Assembly: GCA_029945375.1 (NCBI GenBank)
Contig: CM057061.1
Coordinates: 2,604,001 to 2,668,000, forward strand
DNA: 64,000 bases
Reading direction: 5' to 3'
Source of the DNA: Agaricus subrufescens
Taxonomy: Eukaryota; Basidiomycota; Agaricomycetes; Agaricales; Agaricaceae
Positions 10,987 to 22,741 of the stretch are shown here, in pieces. Under the pieces are notes generated by a model. It made no database searches, had not been told where the DNA came from, and saw nothing but the letters and a program-made list of their open reading frames with translations. The first letter of the stretch is position 1. Each line of letters begins with the position of its first letter. Both the position numbers and the translations under genes were made by a program.

Positions 10987-12563
10987 ATGTCGGATTTTAC
11001 ACCATCCACTCAGCCACCTTCTAGTGATCATCTTAGTTGTCCAGGAGATGGTAAGAACCGTTCGTAGTTTAAGCCTCCACCAAACTAATACTATGTTCTA
11101 TAGAACAGGATGGGCATAAGCAGGATTGTAGGAATCATCCACAAGCCTCCGTCAATGTCTCGCCATTGGACCAAAGGAACGAAAACCAGCATTATCAACC
11201 CCAACCGTATCCTTCGGGTACGTACTAGTCAATTCCTTAACCCTGCTAACGACTCTGATACCATACACTATAGGACAAGACGATCCCTGTCAGCAGAATT
11301 ATGAAAAATTTCCACAAGGCGAAACTCCTGACTTCCCCCCGCCATCATATGAACAGTCTATCTCAAGTACGCTCTACTCATTATTTCTTATCTAGCTAAT
11401 ATTTATGAGGCGAAATTTTTCCCTAGGCCCGAAGATACATGACGAGCAAGTCGCCCAAGACCGGGCCCCAATCGACATTGATGTCTCGCAATCACACCAT
11501 GAAGATCAAAGAAACCGACGTCTTCCTCCTCCAAGTGCATTATTCGGTGTTTCGTCTCAACCACAGATCTCAAGTCAGCCCCCAGGGAGTCAAGATCTTA
11601 GTATTCACACACGTAAATCAAAGAGCTCGATTTACATACCGTCTGTTTACTCCAAGCTAACGTAGAAGCTTGACAGAAACGGCTCACCATCGACGCCCGC
11701 CCAATAAGGAGCGAACCAAGAAAGATCGCGCCCGATTGTTTCGTGAGGTTGAACTTCAGGGGCCTCCGAATGTCGTGGTCTTCGGAGAGACTGGTGTCGG
11801 AAAGAGTAGTCTCATCAACATGCTCTCTGATGGAGAAACCGCAATAGTCAGCGATGGCCCAGTCGGTTGTACTTTCGAGAGTACTCCCCACGTCATATCT
11901 ATTAATGGAACGCATTACAACATGTGGGATACCGCAGGGCTGAACGAAGGCCATGTAGGTTCCGTGCCCGCAGACCAAGCTCTAAACCATTTCAATCACC
12001 TCGTTGGTGGGTTAAGAAATGGCGTTAGCCTCCTTGTCTACTGCATTCGTGGTTCAAGATTTCGTGACATCATCAAATTTAATTACGACCTCTTTGTGGA
12101 AATCATCTGCCAAGGTGAGGTCCCCGTCGTGATTGTCATCACCGGATTGGAAAATGAAGAGCGTATGGAACGTTGGTGGGAGGAGAACGCCGTGCATTTC
12201 TGGAACCGCGGGATGAAGTTCAACGGCCACGCCTGCATTACTACGTCAAAAGGGAAAAATAATAGGCGGGAGAAGGAGTACAACGAATCGAAACATACAT
12301 CTTCCGCTTTGATCATTGACCAATGTCCTCGTAAAGCATGGATAGTAAATCCTGATCGGTGGTGCAAGGAGATCGAGAACCGGATTAGGGACTATTTGGA
12401 AGATTATCACAATCGCAGAGAGCAGACGCGCCGTCTAGGAGCAGAGAGGGAAGCCGAAGAAAACACGAGGTCACCAGGAATTGGCGGATTTCTGAGCTCT
12501 TTGCTACACAGGCTTGCAATGCGGGGGCCAGACCGGCGTAGAAAGAGCACTACCCAACCTTGA
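10987..12563 (+). CDS. AIG1-type GTPase with disordered N-terminal extension
   Basis: Five exons (10987-11050, 11104-11217, 11274-11366, 11427-11612, 11677-12563) with GT-AG introns give 447 residues in one frame. Residues 1 to about 165 are Pro/Gln/His-rich and probably disordered (for example GETPDFPPPSYEQSIS). The G domain follows: G1 GETGVGKSS (about 189-197), G2 GCTFEST, G3 WDTAGLNEG, a G4-position VITGLENEE replacing TKxD, and ACITTSKGK. The C-terminus is basic and Arg-rich (RDYLEDYHNRREQTRR). It is a paralogue of the neighbouring 264-residue GTPase but carries the extra N-terminal region, encoded by four small exons that a single-frame view misses. The PPPSY sequence could bind WW domains; that is inference only. 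Confidence 0.8.
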
Positions 12564-14160
12564 CTTACATTTACCTGCATTCCCTTTTTGTTCTGGTAAT
12601 ACGAGCAGTTGTTTTACGTACTCAGATTTAAGGCCATTACAAATGATCTACTAGTCATGCTAGTTAGACCTATGAATAACTGCATGAACTTTACGATATT
12701 CACCCATCTGCGCCCATTGCTCCCACCCCAGTCTCGAAGTTCACCTCGACCTAACACTCCCATTATGAGCGTATACTCATTCGGTATCAACCAGAAAGGT
12801 CGAGACCTATTGTCCAGGTTTAAAATTTACTGATAAAGAAATATCTGTCCCAGTCGGGCATAGCGCGACATAGTTGCATTCATGAGGTCTTCAGACTGGA
12901 AATGCTTTAGTGTAAGTCTACGCCTCGAAGAGGAGATGAGTTCTTCCACCGTAAGATCGATGAAACGAACTCAAGGCTTCAAGACCTGGATCGAAATTGA
13001 AGAAAGCCGAAGCCGGGGGGATAGGTGTGCGGGTTGTCTTGATTCACGTGCCTGAGTAGTGGACGGTACTAGTCACCATTGGCTGACGTCACAAGCGTGG
13101 TTACTGCAGCCGGAAAAGCTCTGTAGAACCGTGATGGCTCTTATCATGTAGCTCGAATATTGAAGAATTATCTGTATTCACGTCCCATTGTAGGTTTTGG
13201 GGCGATGCTTTCTCTGCCTTGAAGGTATCCCGATGACTACACGACGCCTGCATTCCGTGTACACACCTTTGTTCTACCTTAGTCTGCTATAATAAGTTAT
13301 CCCCTTATCATCGCTACTTTTTGGCTTCGATTAAATGCACACGATAATCTGTCGAAACATGTTACATATATGACGTCAGAAAGTGTACTAGGTAAACTTC
13401 CGCCGACCAACTTGAATGAATAATGGACTCCAAATTATTCATATGGCACAATCGAAGTATCGAGGTATTGCCGCCGGCGGGGGACACTCCACATCCATTT
13501 TGCTAGTTTACCTTTTTCGTCCCTGACTTGTCCGTCTTCTTTTTGGAGGCACTATTAAAAGCTCAGGCAGAGTCGAGTGAATGAACAAATCGAGAATAAG
13601 CTATAGGCTTTTTCATCTGCAATAACTGGAGACAACCAGCTCGGCTTTGCAACAAGCTCCAAAGCTTGACCCAGTACATAGGATAAGTGGCTACGTCTGT
13701 GTTCCATAATTTGATATATCACCTTCAGAAGGAAAACCAAATAATATCGGAGAATGTGCGCGTAATGCAGAGTACCATGCTGTACCGGCCGCTTGATACC
13801 AGTGGTGCTCAAGTATTCATGTGGAAAGGGAAACGAAAATCAGGTGGCATGACTCATTGCGTAGTGGGCGGCCGAGCTGCATGCCGACGACAGCAGAAAT
13901 ATGCCGCTTTTTTTATTTATTTTAGTGCCACCGCCTCAGTGCCGGGGGTGCAAAGAGCAACGGCAGGGAGTTTCACGCTGAAAGGCTCTACATTTGCTCC
14001 AAGTTTCATGGAGTCGGATGGGGCTCTTCGTGTTTGTGAGGAAGCAATAGACCTCGATCACTGGCTCCAAAGACTCCATCTATCCTATGGAGGAAGTGCG
14101 ACTTGTCGGAAGACATTTCGAGTTGTGGTGCTGTAGTGTTAGAGGTCAGATTTTTGGGGA
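12564..14160. other. Intergenic, no supported gene
   Basis: Contains only short frames; a 149-residue plus frame at 13687-14136 has no recognisable domain and starts in an unremarkable context. No repeat or RNA gene seen. Confidence 0.45.
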
Positions 14161-14170
14161 AGTTGAGAAG

Positions 14171-14178
14171 TATAAAAG
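14171..14178 (+). promoter_or_regulatory. TATA box of the small secreted protein gene
   Basis: TATAAAAG, 86 bp upstream of the start codon at 14257, followed by a CA-rich leader typical of well-expressed fungal genes. Confidence 0.55.
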
Positions 14179-14256
14179 ATGGTAGAAATCCGTCGAATTA
14201 ATCCAACAAACACAACTTCCATCCCACCGAATCACATACATACCCATCTAACAACA

Positions 14257-14611
14257 ATGCGTGCCTCTCTCACTGTTTTCGCTCTCGTCGCCTCTGCCGC
14301 CATCGGAGCCTTCGCCAGCCCCGGTAGGCCGACCTCTGCTCCTTTTTCTTTGTTCACATTCTGACAATCAACCCTTAGAACGCCTCTCTAAGCGCGGAGG
14401 GCCAATCGTCTGCACCTCCAACTTGGATGGTTCCGGAGAAACCGACGAACAAGTCACCAAAGACTGCTGCGCCGCAGTTGACCAACAGGCCTATTTCAAT
14501 GAAGCAGAGAAAGAATGCCAGCCGTACGGCGGTCATTTGGGGAACAGCGTCGACACAGGCGCTATGGTTCAATGCTGCGGTAGCCGTAACCGTGGAAGTC
14601 ACAACGCCTAA
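14257..14611 (+). CDS. Small secreted cysteine-rich protein with Kex2 site
   Basis: Two exons (14257-14323, 14379-14611) joined by a 55-bp intron give a 99-residue protein. Residues 1-20 (MRASLTVFALVASAAIGAFA) form a clear signal peptide. A dibasic Kex2-type site follows at LSKR, so the mature chain would begin GGPIVC. The mature part has six cysteines as C, CC, C, CC. Paired cysteines recall hydrophobins, but the count and spacing do not fit the eight-cysteine hydrophobin pattern and the mature chain is hydrophilic. It is probably a secreted effector-like or surface protein. The strong TATA box and CA-rich leader suggest good expression. The start was chosen for the signal peptide; an upstream in-frame ATG at 14179 would bury it. 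Confidence 0.75.
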
Positions 14612-15002
14612 TTGGCCTTATAAAGCAGTACCTGTATCATCCGTAGTAGCTTGACTGTAATGTTTGATGAATGAGAAAGTACCTACTGAAGAGTCATCGA
14701 TCCCGCTTTTGAGTCAAGCCTGGTCCGTTACTAAGTCGAGGAGTGCTTGAGTCCCTCTTGAGTTTTCGTATAACCCACGAAGGCGAAAAACAAACAGGGT
14801 TCCGAGAATCCATTCAAATCATATTCCAAATCTAGAGCTTGAGTCCGAGGCGCAGAGGCCGCTCATGTACGCAAAAAGACTTGAAAATATTAGATAGTCA
14901 CTGTCGAAATAGACATCCTACGAAAAGACAAACAAAAAGTAACGACCAGAAATCCAACAGCAAACAAAAAACAAGGCACACACGAAACATGGCCCATCAT
15001 CT
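14612..15002. other. Intergenic region between convergent genes
   Basis: Lies between the secreted-protein stop and the stop of the minus-strand VPS9 gene; no coding signal seen. Confidence 0.5.
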
Positions 15003-18000
15003 TCAAATTAAACCCAAACTTCTAACGCCCTCTACCAATCTCCTATACTCCTCCAACAACTCACTAACTTCCCCAAGCCTTAGTTCATTAGCATTCGTAC
15101 ATTCCATAAACCTCTCATTCGGTTGTGGTAAAGCTAGTAGTTGTTTCTGGGATTCAGATTGAGGTAGAATTGGGGCTGGAGATGGAATTGGAGCTGGAGC
15201 CGGAGCTGGAGCTGGAGCTGGAGTTGGAGATGCAGTTGTGGTGGCAGTCGGTAAGGATGTTGTAGTTGACGGTAGAGGTCGGGGTAAGGGTAAAGGAAAT
15301 TCCGCAGATGGTTCTCTAGCTCGCGTGATAGTCGCAGAAGACGTATTTGTCGTTGCTATAGTTTTAAGAAGTGGCGATGGAGATCTCGATGTTGGTGAAG
15401 GCGATGGACCTCGAGATGAAGAAGGGGATAGGCTGGGTCGTGCATGTACGGGTATGGGTGCTACAATATTTGATGGTGGTACAAGCAAAGAAGAGCGTCG
15501 TGATTCCGGAGGTGGTGAAGCAGTCTAGAATAGAAAGAACGTTTAACATGAATTAGAATAACAAAGAGAGAAAAGTTCACCTTATTCAATCCACCCACCA
15601 ACGCACTAACACTCGCCAATCTATCCGAAATACTCTTCCTCGGTTCACGACCCAACCTCATATCTTTACTACCACTCTTCGCCCTCTCCCCCTCCTCCTT
15701 CTCCCGCTCCTTCTTTTCCCTCTCATTCGCCTTCTTAATCTTCTGTTTAATCTTCTTTTTCATCTTCATCTTCTGCTTCTGCTGCTGTCGCTTCTTACTC
15801 TCACTCATCATACTTTCGAAACTCCTTATACTCCTCGTATCCGTTCCGAATGAGCTCGCGCTTTGACTAGGGGTCTTGGAAATATAAGGTGAAGACTTTG
15901 ACGTGATCTGAATTCCAGGTATATTGATTCCTTTCCTCGCCTGATCTTCATCTTCACTTTCGCCAAAATCTCGAGCACTATAATCACTTCTCATATCCTC
16001 TTCACCCTCATCATCGTCGTCATCACTGTCGTCATCACTACCCTCCTCACTGTCCTCTTCACTATCCTCCTCTTCCTCGATATCACTCCCCTCATCCACA
16101 AACGATTTAATACTTCCAGGTCTAGACGAACCAACATCCATCAACTGTTGTCCATCCTCCCCATGTTGCTGCGTCCTAGTCCTCGAAATAATACTCGCAA
16201 TCGAAAATCCCGAAGCCTCTCTCCTCAACAACCCAAATCCTTGTCCCGATTTCGCCGTGGTGGGTGCTTCTCCTGTCCCTCCTCCCGTCCCTTCCCCACT
16301 CCCCACCATCGATCTACCATCCGGGCCAACACTACTCGTCACATGATTCATCCCTCCTTCCTCATGTTGTTGATGAGGCAAGAAAGATTTGAAAATCCCA
16401 AACGAAGAATCCACCACCCCCGAAAACACTTTATTCGCCGATCCCGCAATCGCATCAACCCGTTGTTCGACTTTTCCTCTCAGGTCTATAGCTGATAGTA
16501 GCGGTGTACCAGAAGCAGGGAGTTTCGGTGTGGTAGGTGAAGAGGTTGTATTCGAACCCGCCGTAGGCCCGATCACGTTAATCGGAGACAACTCCGTCGC
16601 GCTAATTGATGGTTTGTTTCGATTAGCCACGTGAAAAGAGTATAGAAGAGAGGACTAACCTCATATCAGCAGACGATCCCAACCCAAGTCCCTCCATATC
16701 AACATTCTCCAAAAACTCAGCAACAGCCAACAAATTAATCAAACAGAAACTCTCTCCTCCATTCCCTTCTTGCATAAAAGCGCTCTGATTCCGGAATCTT
16801 TGTGTGTATAATAAATTCGACACAAGGTGAGGTGGATTAGATTTGACGACGGAGAATATGATCATAGGTAGAAGAATATCAGAAGATACGGGTGTCGCTT
16901 TCGGGGCTGGCTTTTGAGATTCATCTTTGGGAAGTTCGGTGTCGGATTGTTGAGGACTAGAAGTGATGACGGAACCAGGTATTATAGGCGACGAAGAACG
17001 TGAAGGTGATGATGAAGATAAAGTCTCTTTCGTTGAGAATGATAATGGCGAAAGTTCTGGCGCACGCGATAATTCCGCGTTTCTATTGGCCGGAGAGGGT
17101 GAAGCGCCATCAGCAGACGCAAGCAGTGTTGTGGATTCCGCAGCAGAAGCAGTGGTGGTCGTGGTCGCAGTTGTAGTTGCAGTCGGAGTAGCCACTGTTG
17201 TATGCGCTTCAGGAGAACTTGTCGTCAACAAAACTTGAGGCCCAGTAGATGGAGTAACATTGGCGCCCTCTTTCGCATTAGCGGCAGCGGCCTGTTGATG
17301 TAACCGTTCCCGAAGAGCTTTCGATTCTTCAGCTGACATAAGTCTTATAGGTGGTAGTTTCGATAAACCATCTGATAATAAGAATTTTAGTATCACCAAT
17401 AAACGCGTGGTATAACGAAGACCACACACCAACGACAATCTGGTGAGCGTCGATTAGAATTTTAGCTTTATCCTTCGGAGCACGAGTAGCATCCAAGTCA
17501 CTCAATTCTAGTTAACAGATAGTGTCAGCACCTTTTTCGTTGTCAGAAGAGGGGATGTCAATACTGACTTTGACCACAGGCACGAACGACAGTATCGATC
17601 TCCGGTATACTACTGGTCTCACTAATTTCGATATCGAGATGTTCGAGAGTCAGATCAAGGAGGTTCAGAGCAGCTACGCGGTTGGAAAGTGTCGTATCGT
17701 GTTGTGCATCGTCCGTTTGAGGCTGCATAAACAGTCTAATCGTCATATTTAGTGAGTAAAGGAAGGGTGAGGTAAGTTTAGTGACATACCGATCATAGAA
17801 TAAAGAGCATATAGTCCGTTCAACGAGTTCCATAACATGCTTAACTCTCATGCCGGACTCTTCCACCTTCTTCATCTCTTCTTTCTCAATATCTCCATTA
17901 CTTTGACCTCCATTTTTCTCGCCACTCGGCGCCAAATCTATTCGTAGGCCTTCTTCAAGTTGCATATAAAACTCTTGCATAAGATCCATTTTATCTTCAA

Positions 18001-19401
18001 TCATGCCTTCTCCAGCTGTTCCATCCGGATTAACATTCCATTCCGATGAATCTTTATCCTTGTCCTCCTTCACTAGTTTCGCAGAAGAGGAGGAAATGAT
18101 CTTCGGCGCGCGGATGAAAGGGAACCAGGGTTGGCAGAACTCCCTAACCCTCAAAGCGACCCATTTGGGGACCTCCTGACCACTCAACAAGGCTTTAATC
18201 TCCTTCGACAGAGCTTCGTTCATCGCTTTCCCCATCACTTTCCTATCCACCTTTTTATCGACAACAATCGCGCTAATCTCGACAGTTGGATGCACGACAT
18301 CCGCTCCAGCATTTGTCTGAAGCGAATCATTACTTCGTAAAGAGGGTGTGGGAGATCCAAATACTCCTGATGTGGAGGAAGTAGAAGTAGAATGACGATG
18401 TCCTCCACCACCGAAGAGGGAGGCAAAGGGGTTAGGAATGCGTGATGACGAAGTTTGTGTAGGGGGCGCGGAGGAAGTGGTTGTCACAAGCGGTCTTGCG
18501 CCTGGTCTTGGAGGAAGAGGTGGTTTTGGTGGTAAAGGAGCTCGGGGTGGCAGTGGTAGTGTTGTGGGGCCATTCAAGACCCTGAACTCCGGGTATGTCT
18601 GATTTTCCAAGGAGGGTAGAAAAGGTAATTTACTCAGAGCAGAAGATCGCACGATGGGGTCTCGCAGAGATTGGAAAGCCGTCGATGAAGGATGCAGCGT
18701 CGATGAAAAGGTTAAGCTAGGTCTATCCTTGGACTTGATAAGTAGGCCGGTTTCGAGGAGAAGGTGGTACCACGCACCCATGCATGGTTCCGCGCAGGCC
18801 TGAGAGGGTAACGACAGGCGTTGCTCTTTGGGCCTGGCTACTAGATGGTGTATCACAGTAGACAATATGATCCTTCAGTATTTCCGGCGTAAGCTTGTCG
18901 TGTGCCGACAGAGCCTCTGTCGGTAACAAGATGGTGGCCTAGATACTTTCTAAGCTCAGTATTCAGCGGGGGGTCAAACGACGCACGAACCTTGCCAGTG
19001 GTGATCGACGACCATATTTCAGCCCACAATCCTCCCGTCTCGCTCTCAGTAACGATCTTGTCGAGGATGGCCCATCCGATACTGGAGGTCTCCAATCCGA
19101 GGTTCTGGGCCTCTGACTTGGCTTTCGTGAGCTGGAGCTTGGACGTGGCATCCTCGCCGGCGACAGGGGTGGGAGATGGTGGATGAACGAGAGTATTAGT
19201 GGTGGTGGCTGGGACTACGCGAGTTCTCGGGGTATATGGCTTGTACTTCTGGGCCTGGAGGGCGTTGTTGATCCCCGCAGCATCGCTCGGGGGTGGTGGG
19301 CTGGAGCCCAGGGGATGGAAGTCCTGCGTGCTCGAGGCCTGGAGGCGGGCACCGGACGTCCTGGAGAGGGAGGTGACGGGAAACTGGGGATGGCTGTCCA
19401 T
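15003..19401 (-). CDS. VPS9-domain protein, putative Rab5-type GEF
   Basis: Large multi-exon gene (about 1,300 residues) on the minus strand. VPS9 domains exchange GDP for GTP on Rab5-type GTPases in endosomal transport. The N-terminal exon starts MDSHPQF at 19401. Introns near 18910-18977 and 18725-18778 lead through TPVVTLSGLRGTMHG to a Pro-rich stretch (PLPPRAPLPPKPPLPPRPG). Then comes the helical part before the VPS9 core (MELVERTICSLFYDR, LFMQPQTDDA, RVAALNLLDLTLEHL), DGLSKLPPIRL, and the core motif SSDILLPMIIFSVVKSNPPH with LVSNLLYTQRFRN and AVAEFLENVD. A Ser/Thr/Ala-rich insert of about 110 residues interrupts the domain. The C-terminal third is low complexity: an acidic Glu/Asp/Ser run, a Lys/Gln-rich coiled coil and an Ala-Pro repeat before the stop at 15003. 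Several exon edges are approximate. Confidence 0.8.
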
Positions 19402-19564
19402 GGCTCAGGCACTCGCCAGGGTCGCGCACGGGCCCAGTCTGTGTGTTTCAAGAGCGACAAACGGCCGAGTAGCGGGGAGGAGAGAACGCAATGCATTTCG
19501 TATCGGGCTGATCCCAGCACCGCCACATTCCGTAGTCACTTTCTATAAATTCACTATCTACATG
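19402..19564. other. Short 5'/3' intergenic gap
   Basis: Separates the VPS9 gene start from the stop of the F-box gene on the same strand. Long plus-strand open frames across 19199-19993 are shadows of these two genes. Confidence 0.5.
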
Positions 19565-20972
19565 TCAACTCTGCGTCGAGCCCGCATCCGCGTGCGGGTC
19601 CCGCTCTTTTGCTGGAGCCCATCTTGGAGGCAGCTCGTCGGGTATCTCCCATCCCCATGCAGGCCTCACTATCAACCTCAGCTTCACCTCGAAATCCACC
19701 CTTGCGAAGAAATCCTCTCCTTTGAATCTATCCCAAATCTGGTCAATCTCGCTGCTGTCGTATGGCTCTTCAAGAAAAAGACGGAAGTCATAGACAATCC
19801 TTTCGAGTTGCCCAAAGACATCCGGTCGTGCCATAAGCATCTCCAACACTGTGATCAGTGTTTTATAGGCCCTGTCGCAAGTAGCGAAATTGAAATTGAT
19901 GTAGAGAATGAGGGTGCGAAGCCGACGTATTGTTATCTCCTCGAGGACGGAGAAGAAAATCGTAAGGTTCTCTGCTGCAGCTTGGAGCTCTAATGTGTGC
20001 AAATTCGAGTTGCGCTCGATGATACGATTGATATCTGTACACGTTTGAATCCTCATATTAGTGGGACATCAGGCCTAGTTGACACATACCGCCTTTCCCT
20101 GGTCCAAGGAGTGGCAAAACCAATGTAAGATGTTCGAGACTTCCACCGATATTTTTCATAATAACATGGGTTCGGCGAAGGGTGTAAGGACCATAAAAGA
20201 TGTATTGCACAGTCACTTTTCGAATACGTCTGAGGGACGCGAGTGTATGGATCATCTCTGGCTGATCGTCTAGAGGATAACTATCGCGGCGATGGAGAAA
20301 TAGTTCTGTCGGTTTGAACCTAGCAGAAACAGCAGGCCTTGTGCTTCGGGATGGATCAACCGAGTCCGGATCAATACTAAGAGACCACAAGAGAGCCCCC
20401 CCGAAGGAACTACACTCCAACTGGTAGATCCTAGGAAACCAAGACAACAACTGGGAAAGGAAGCGCGCTTCAGGAATAACATTCCTTGCTGAGTATATTT
20501 CCAGCTCCAACCCACGAATCTGTTCAAACAGGATGCGAGGTCCAGTATACAAACTAAAAACCTCAGAATAATTTTTAAAAGCGAACCGGGTCACGTTCGG
20601 CAACACTTCCAGAATCCTCGCAATTTCATCTGCCAAGGTTTCGATTACTTTATTTCGTTTGTGGAACCGTAATTTTCGAACATGAGGCCTAAATGTGCAA
20701 TGCGGGGATTCAACAAGTGCGAAGAATTCTGGATCTTCAGATTTGACAGTGACCTCTTCAAAGACTATAGACCGAGTAATTGAAACCCAAGCAGAAGATA
20801 CTGTGGCCACACGCCTGAGCGTTTTAGGGCCGAGACACTTGACTATTTCAATGGCGACATCTATTGGCAGTGAAGCCCAAGTGAACGGAGAGTTCGATCT
20901 TCCTACGATCCAGATGAAATGTACCGGATATGATACGAATCAATGCTTCTCACCTGCTATCTCACTTGGCAT
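19565..20972 (-). CDS. F-box protein
   Basis: Three exons on the minus strand. A tiny first exon (MPSEIAG, start at 20972) joins through an intron ending near 20916 to RSNSPFTWASLPIDVAIEIV, which leads directly into the F-box helices (VKCLGPKTLRRVATVSSAWV). Without this exon the F-box is cut and the apparent start at 20810 falls inside the domain. The second exon encodes leucine-rich sequence (IRGLELEIYS, LFLHRRDSYPLDDQPE). A 55-bp intron near 20036-20090 joins GPGKG to DINRIIERNSNLHTLELQA. The total is about 430 residues. F-box proteins recruit targets to SCF ubiquitin ligases; the target here is unknown. The C-terminal part is typical of the lineage-expanded F-box families of mushrooms. Confidence 0.75.
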
Positions 20973-21407
20973 TGCTTGTCAAATTGTATGTGGGAGGAGA
21001 AACAGTGGCGTGAACAGTGGCGTGATTACGTCATGCAACAGTTACCTAAGTTCGTGCACGTCCGATACGATAGGTGGGTGATCTCGCTCCGAAATGATAG
21101 ATAAGACACAAATAACTTTTGCATAGTACGCCTACACTGGCGAAGGTGCACTACAGCCTTTCTAATAAAACCAATTCTTTCACTGTGTAGCAAGGGCGTG
21201 TTGAGCCCCGTCGGAGCAACATCCAACGCATTCAAAGAAATTACGTATGTAGCTTGATATAAATCGGCCATGCTCACCGCCCATCTGAGGAGTCTCAATT
21301 TCAAACCACCGCCGACGTACTAGTAATGGCTCGTCCTATTCAATTTCACTCCAATAAATAAACACTGCACCAAAGCTGTCGCCTTTCCACAGTACCAAGT
21401 GAAAACC
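20973..21407. other. Intergenic, divergent promoter region
   Basis: Lies between the minus-strand F-box gene and the plus-strand small secreted protein gene. Short frames only. Confidence 0.45.
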
Positions 21408-21706
21408 ATGGTCTTGTTCAGTCGCTCAGCTCTTCTCACTCTCCTCTACATTCAGACACTCTATCTATCGGTCCATTCACTCGCTCTACCAGGCTCAGAT
21501 GCCGGTTCTCCTCCTGATGGTATATTTGATTGTAAGCTCCGAGTTCAATGAATTTATAAATGTTCGGATACTCAAGGAAATCTTGCAGGTGGTGGTGTAA
21601 AAGTATGTGCAAGTTAGATTAATCACTCTGCGAGGCAGACACTGATGCTCCGAAATAACGCCAGTGTCTACCAGGACGTATATGTTGTATCAAAAGCCAG
21701 GAGTAG
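21408..21706 (+). CDS. Very small secreted cysteine-rich protein
   Basis: Three exons (21408-21531, 21589-21602, 21665-21706) with GT-AG introns give 59 residues. Residues 1-26 (MVLFSRSALLTLLYIQTLYL and SVHSLA) look like a signal peptide. The mature part is short, with a compact cysteine module DCGGVKCLPGRICC (C-x4-C-x5-CC) just before the stop. The middle exon is only 14 bp. The three exons agree in frame and end cleanly, which argues for a real gene, but there is no homology evidence. It would suit a small extracellular peptide; its function is unknown. It is the second small secreted cysteine-rich gene in 7 kb. Confidence 0.55.
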
Positions 21707-22005
21707 GTCATTTTAGGATTCTCGAGGCCAAAGCCAGACATCACACTAACCGTTCATAGGTGTATTGGTCCCTTCCAAGTATGCTTGTGATGTAGTATAT
21801 CATGTATGCGAGAGTCTACACTTCTTTTTACAGAGATCCGAAAGAACGTAATAAGTGAATATGGTCTATTCAGCAACCCGATCATTGAATCAATCAGCTG
21901 TCCTTTTAAATGAATATACACTTTGGGAGGCGGTGGAGTGGTAGAGGGCGGGCATTGCGGTGCTCCGCTCCTCATGAGAAACTCTGATGCAACTACTTTG
22001 AATTT

Positions 22006-22625
22006 AAAGTGCGGAGCCCGCGCGGACGCGGACTGATGCGGACAAATGCGGGTCACGGCACGGACCTGGCCGGATCAAAGGTAAACACGCACCAACACAT
22101 GATAAGATAGCAGGCCGGAAACAAACAGAATTATTTTTAGCTATCAGTAACATATCTGTGAAGGACATCAGTAGTCAATAGAGTATATTTACTGGATACA
22201 AAAAGCATATTCATAATAAGGGGAACGTGAGGCTTACACTTTGACGCGGACAAGTAAGGGCAAACGCGGACACATGAGGACAGATGCGGGAGGCGCGGAC
22301 CAATGAAGAATCGACGCGGGCTCCACGCGGACCAGATGCGGATGGGGGCGGTCCCTACCCAAGTGACGCGGACAGGACGCAGGTTCCTGCTCAAGTCTTG
22401 ACTGGACGTTTTCGTAAACATATTGCCTCTTCAATTGCATATTCTTAAGTAAAACACAGTCTATTCTCAAAATGCTGCTTGGATGTATTAACTCCTACAC
22501 AGATATGGGCCCCCCTTGAAGCTGTGTTGTTATACGGCGGCGCGGACTGACCATGGGCTGTTGCCCCTTTGGGATAAAGGCGCGGACAGCACGCGGGATA
22601 GTGTCCGCGTGCTTGTCCGCACTTT
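22006..22625. mobile_element. Probable non-autonomous element with GCGGAC repeats
   Basis: A GC-rich, non-coding block bounded by AAAGTGCGGA at 22006-22015 and its inverse TCCGCACTTT at 22616-22625. Inside, the hexamer GCGGAC occurs ten times on the plus strand, mostly spaced by tens of bases. At the right end the orientation flips and GTCCGC occurs twice. Oppositely oriented subterminal motif clusters are a hallmark of transposon ends that bind a transposase. No clear target-site duplication was found, so the exact ends are uncertain. Confidence 0.45.
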
Positions 22626-22741
22626 TCTGCGAGCCCTTTGAATTTATCAGCTTTACGGAACATTGATACCGGATCCGCCTTCCCACAGTACTACAGATCT
22701 CTCACCATCGGGAAATTCTCACTGTCGTCCCCTCTTTACCT

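Noticed and set aside
13687..14136. 149-residue plus-strand open frame
   Set aside because: No recognisable domain, poor composition and no supporting exons.
14257..14611. Hydrophobin
   Set aside because: Only six cysteines with the wrong spacing, and the mature chain is hydrophilic.
15175..15235. GGAGCT tandem repeat as a minisatellite of interest
   Set aside because: It encodes the Ala-Pro repeat in the tail of the VPS9 protein; ordinary coding low complexity.
19199..19993. 264-residue plus-strand open frame
   Set aside because: Shadow of the VPS9 and F-box genes on the minus strand; no family resemblance.
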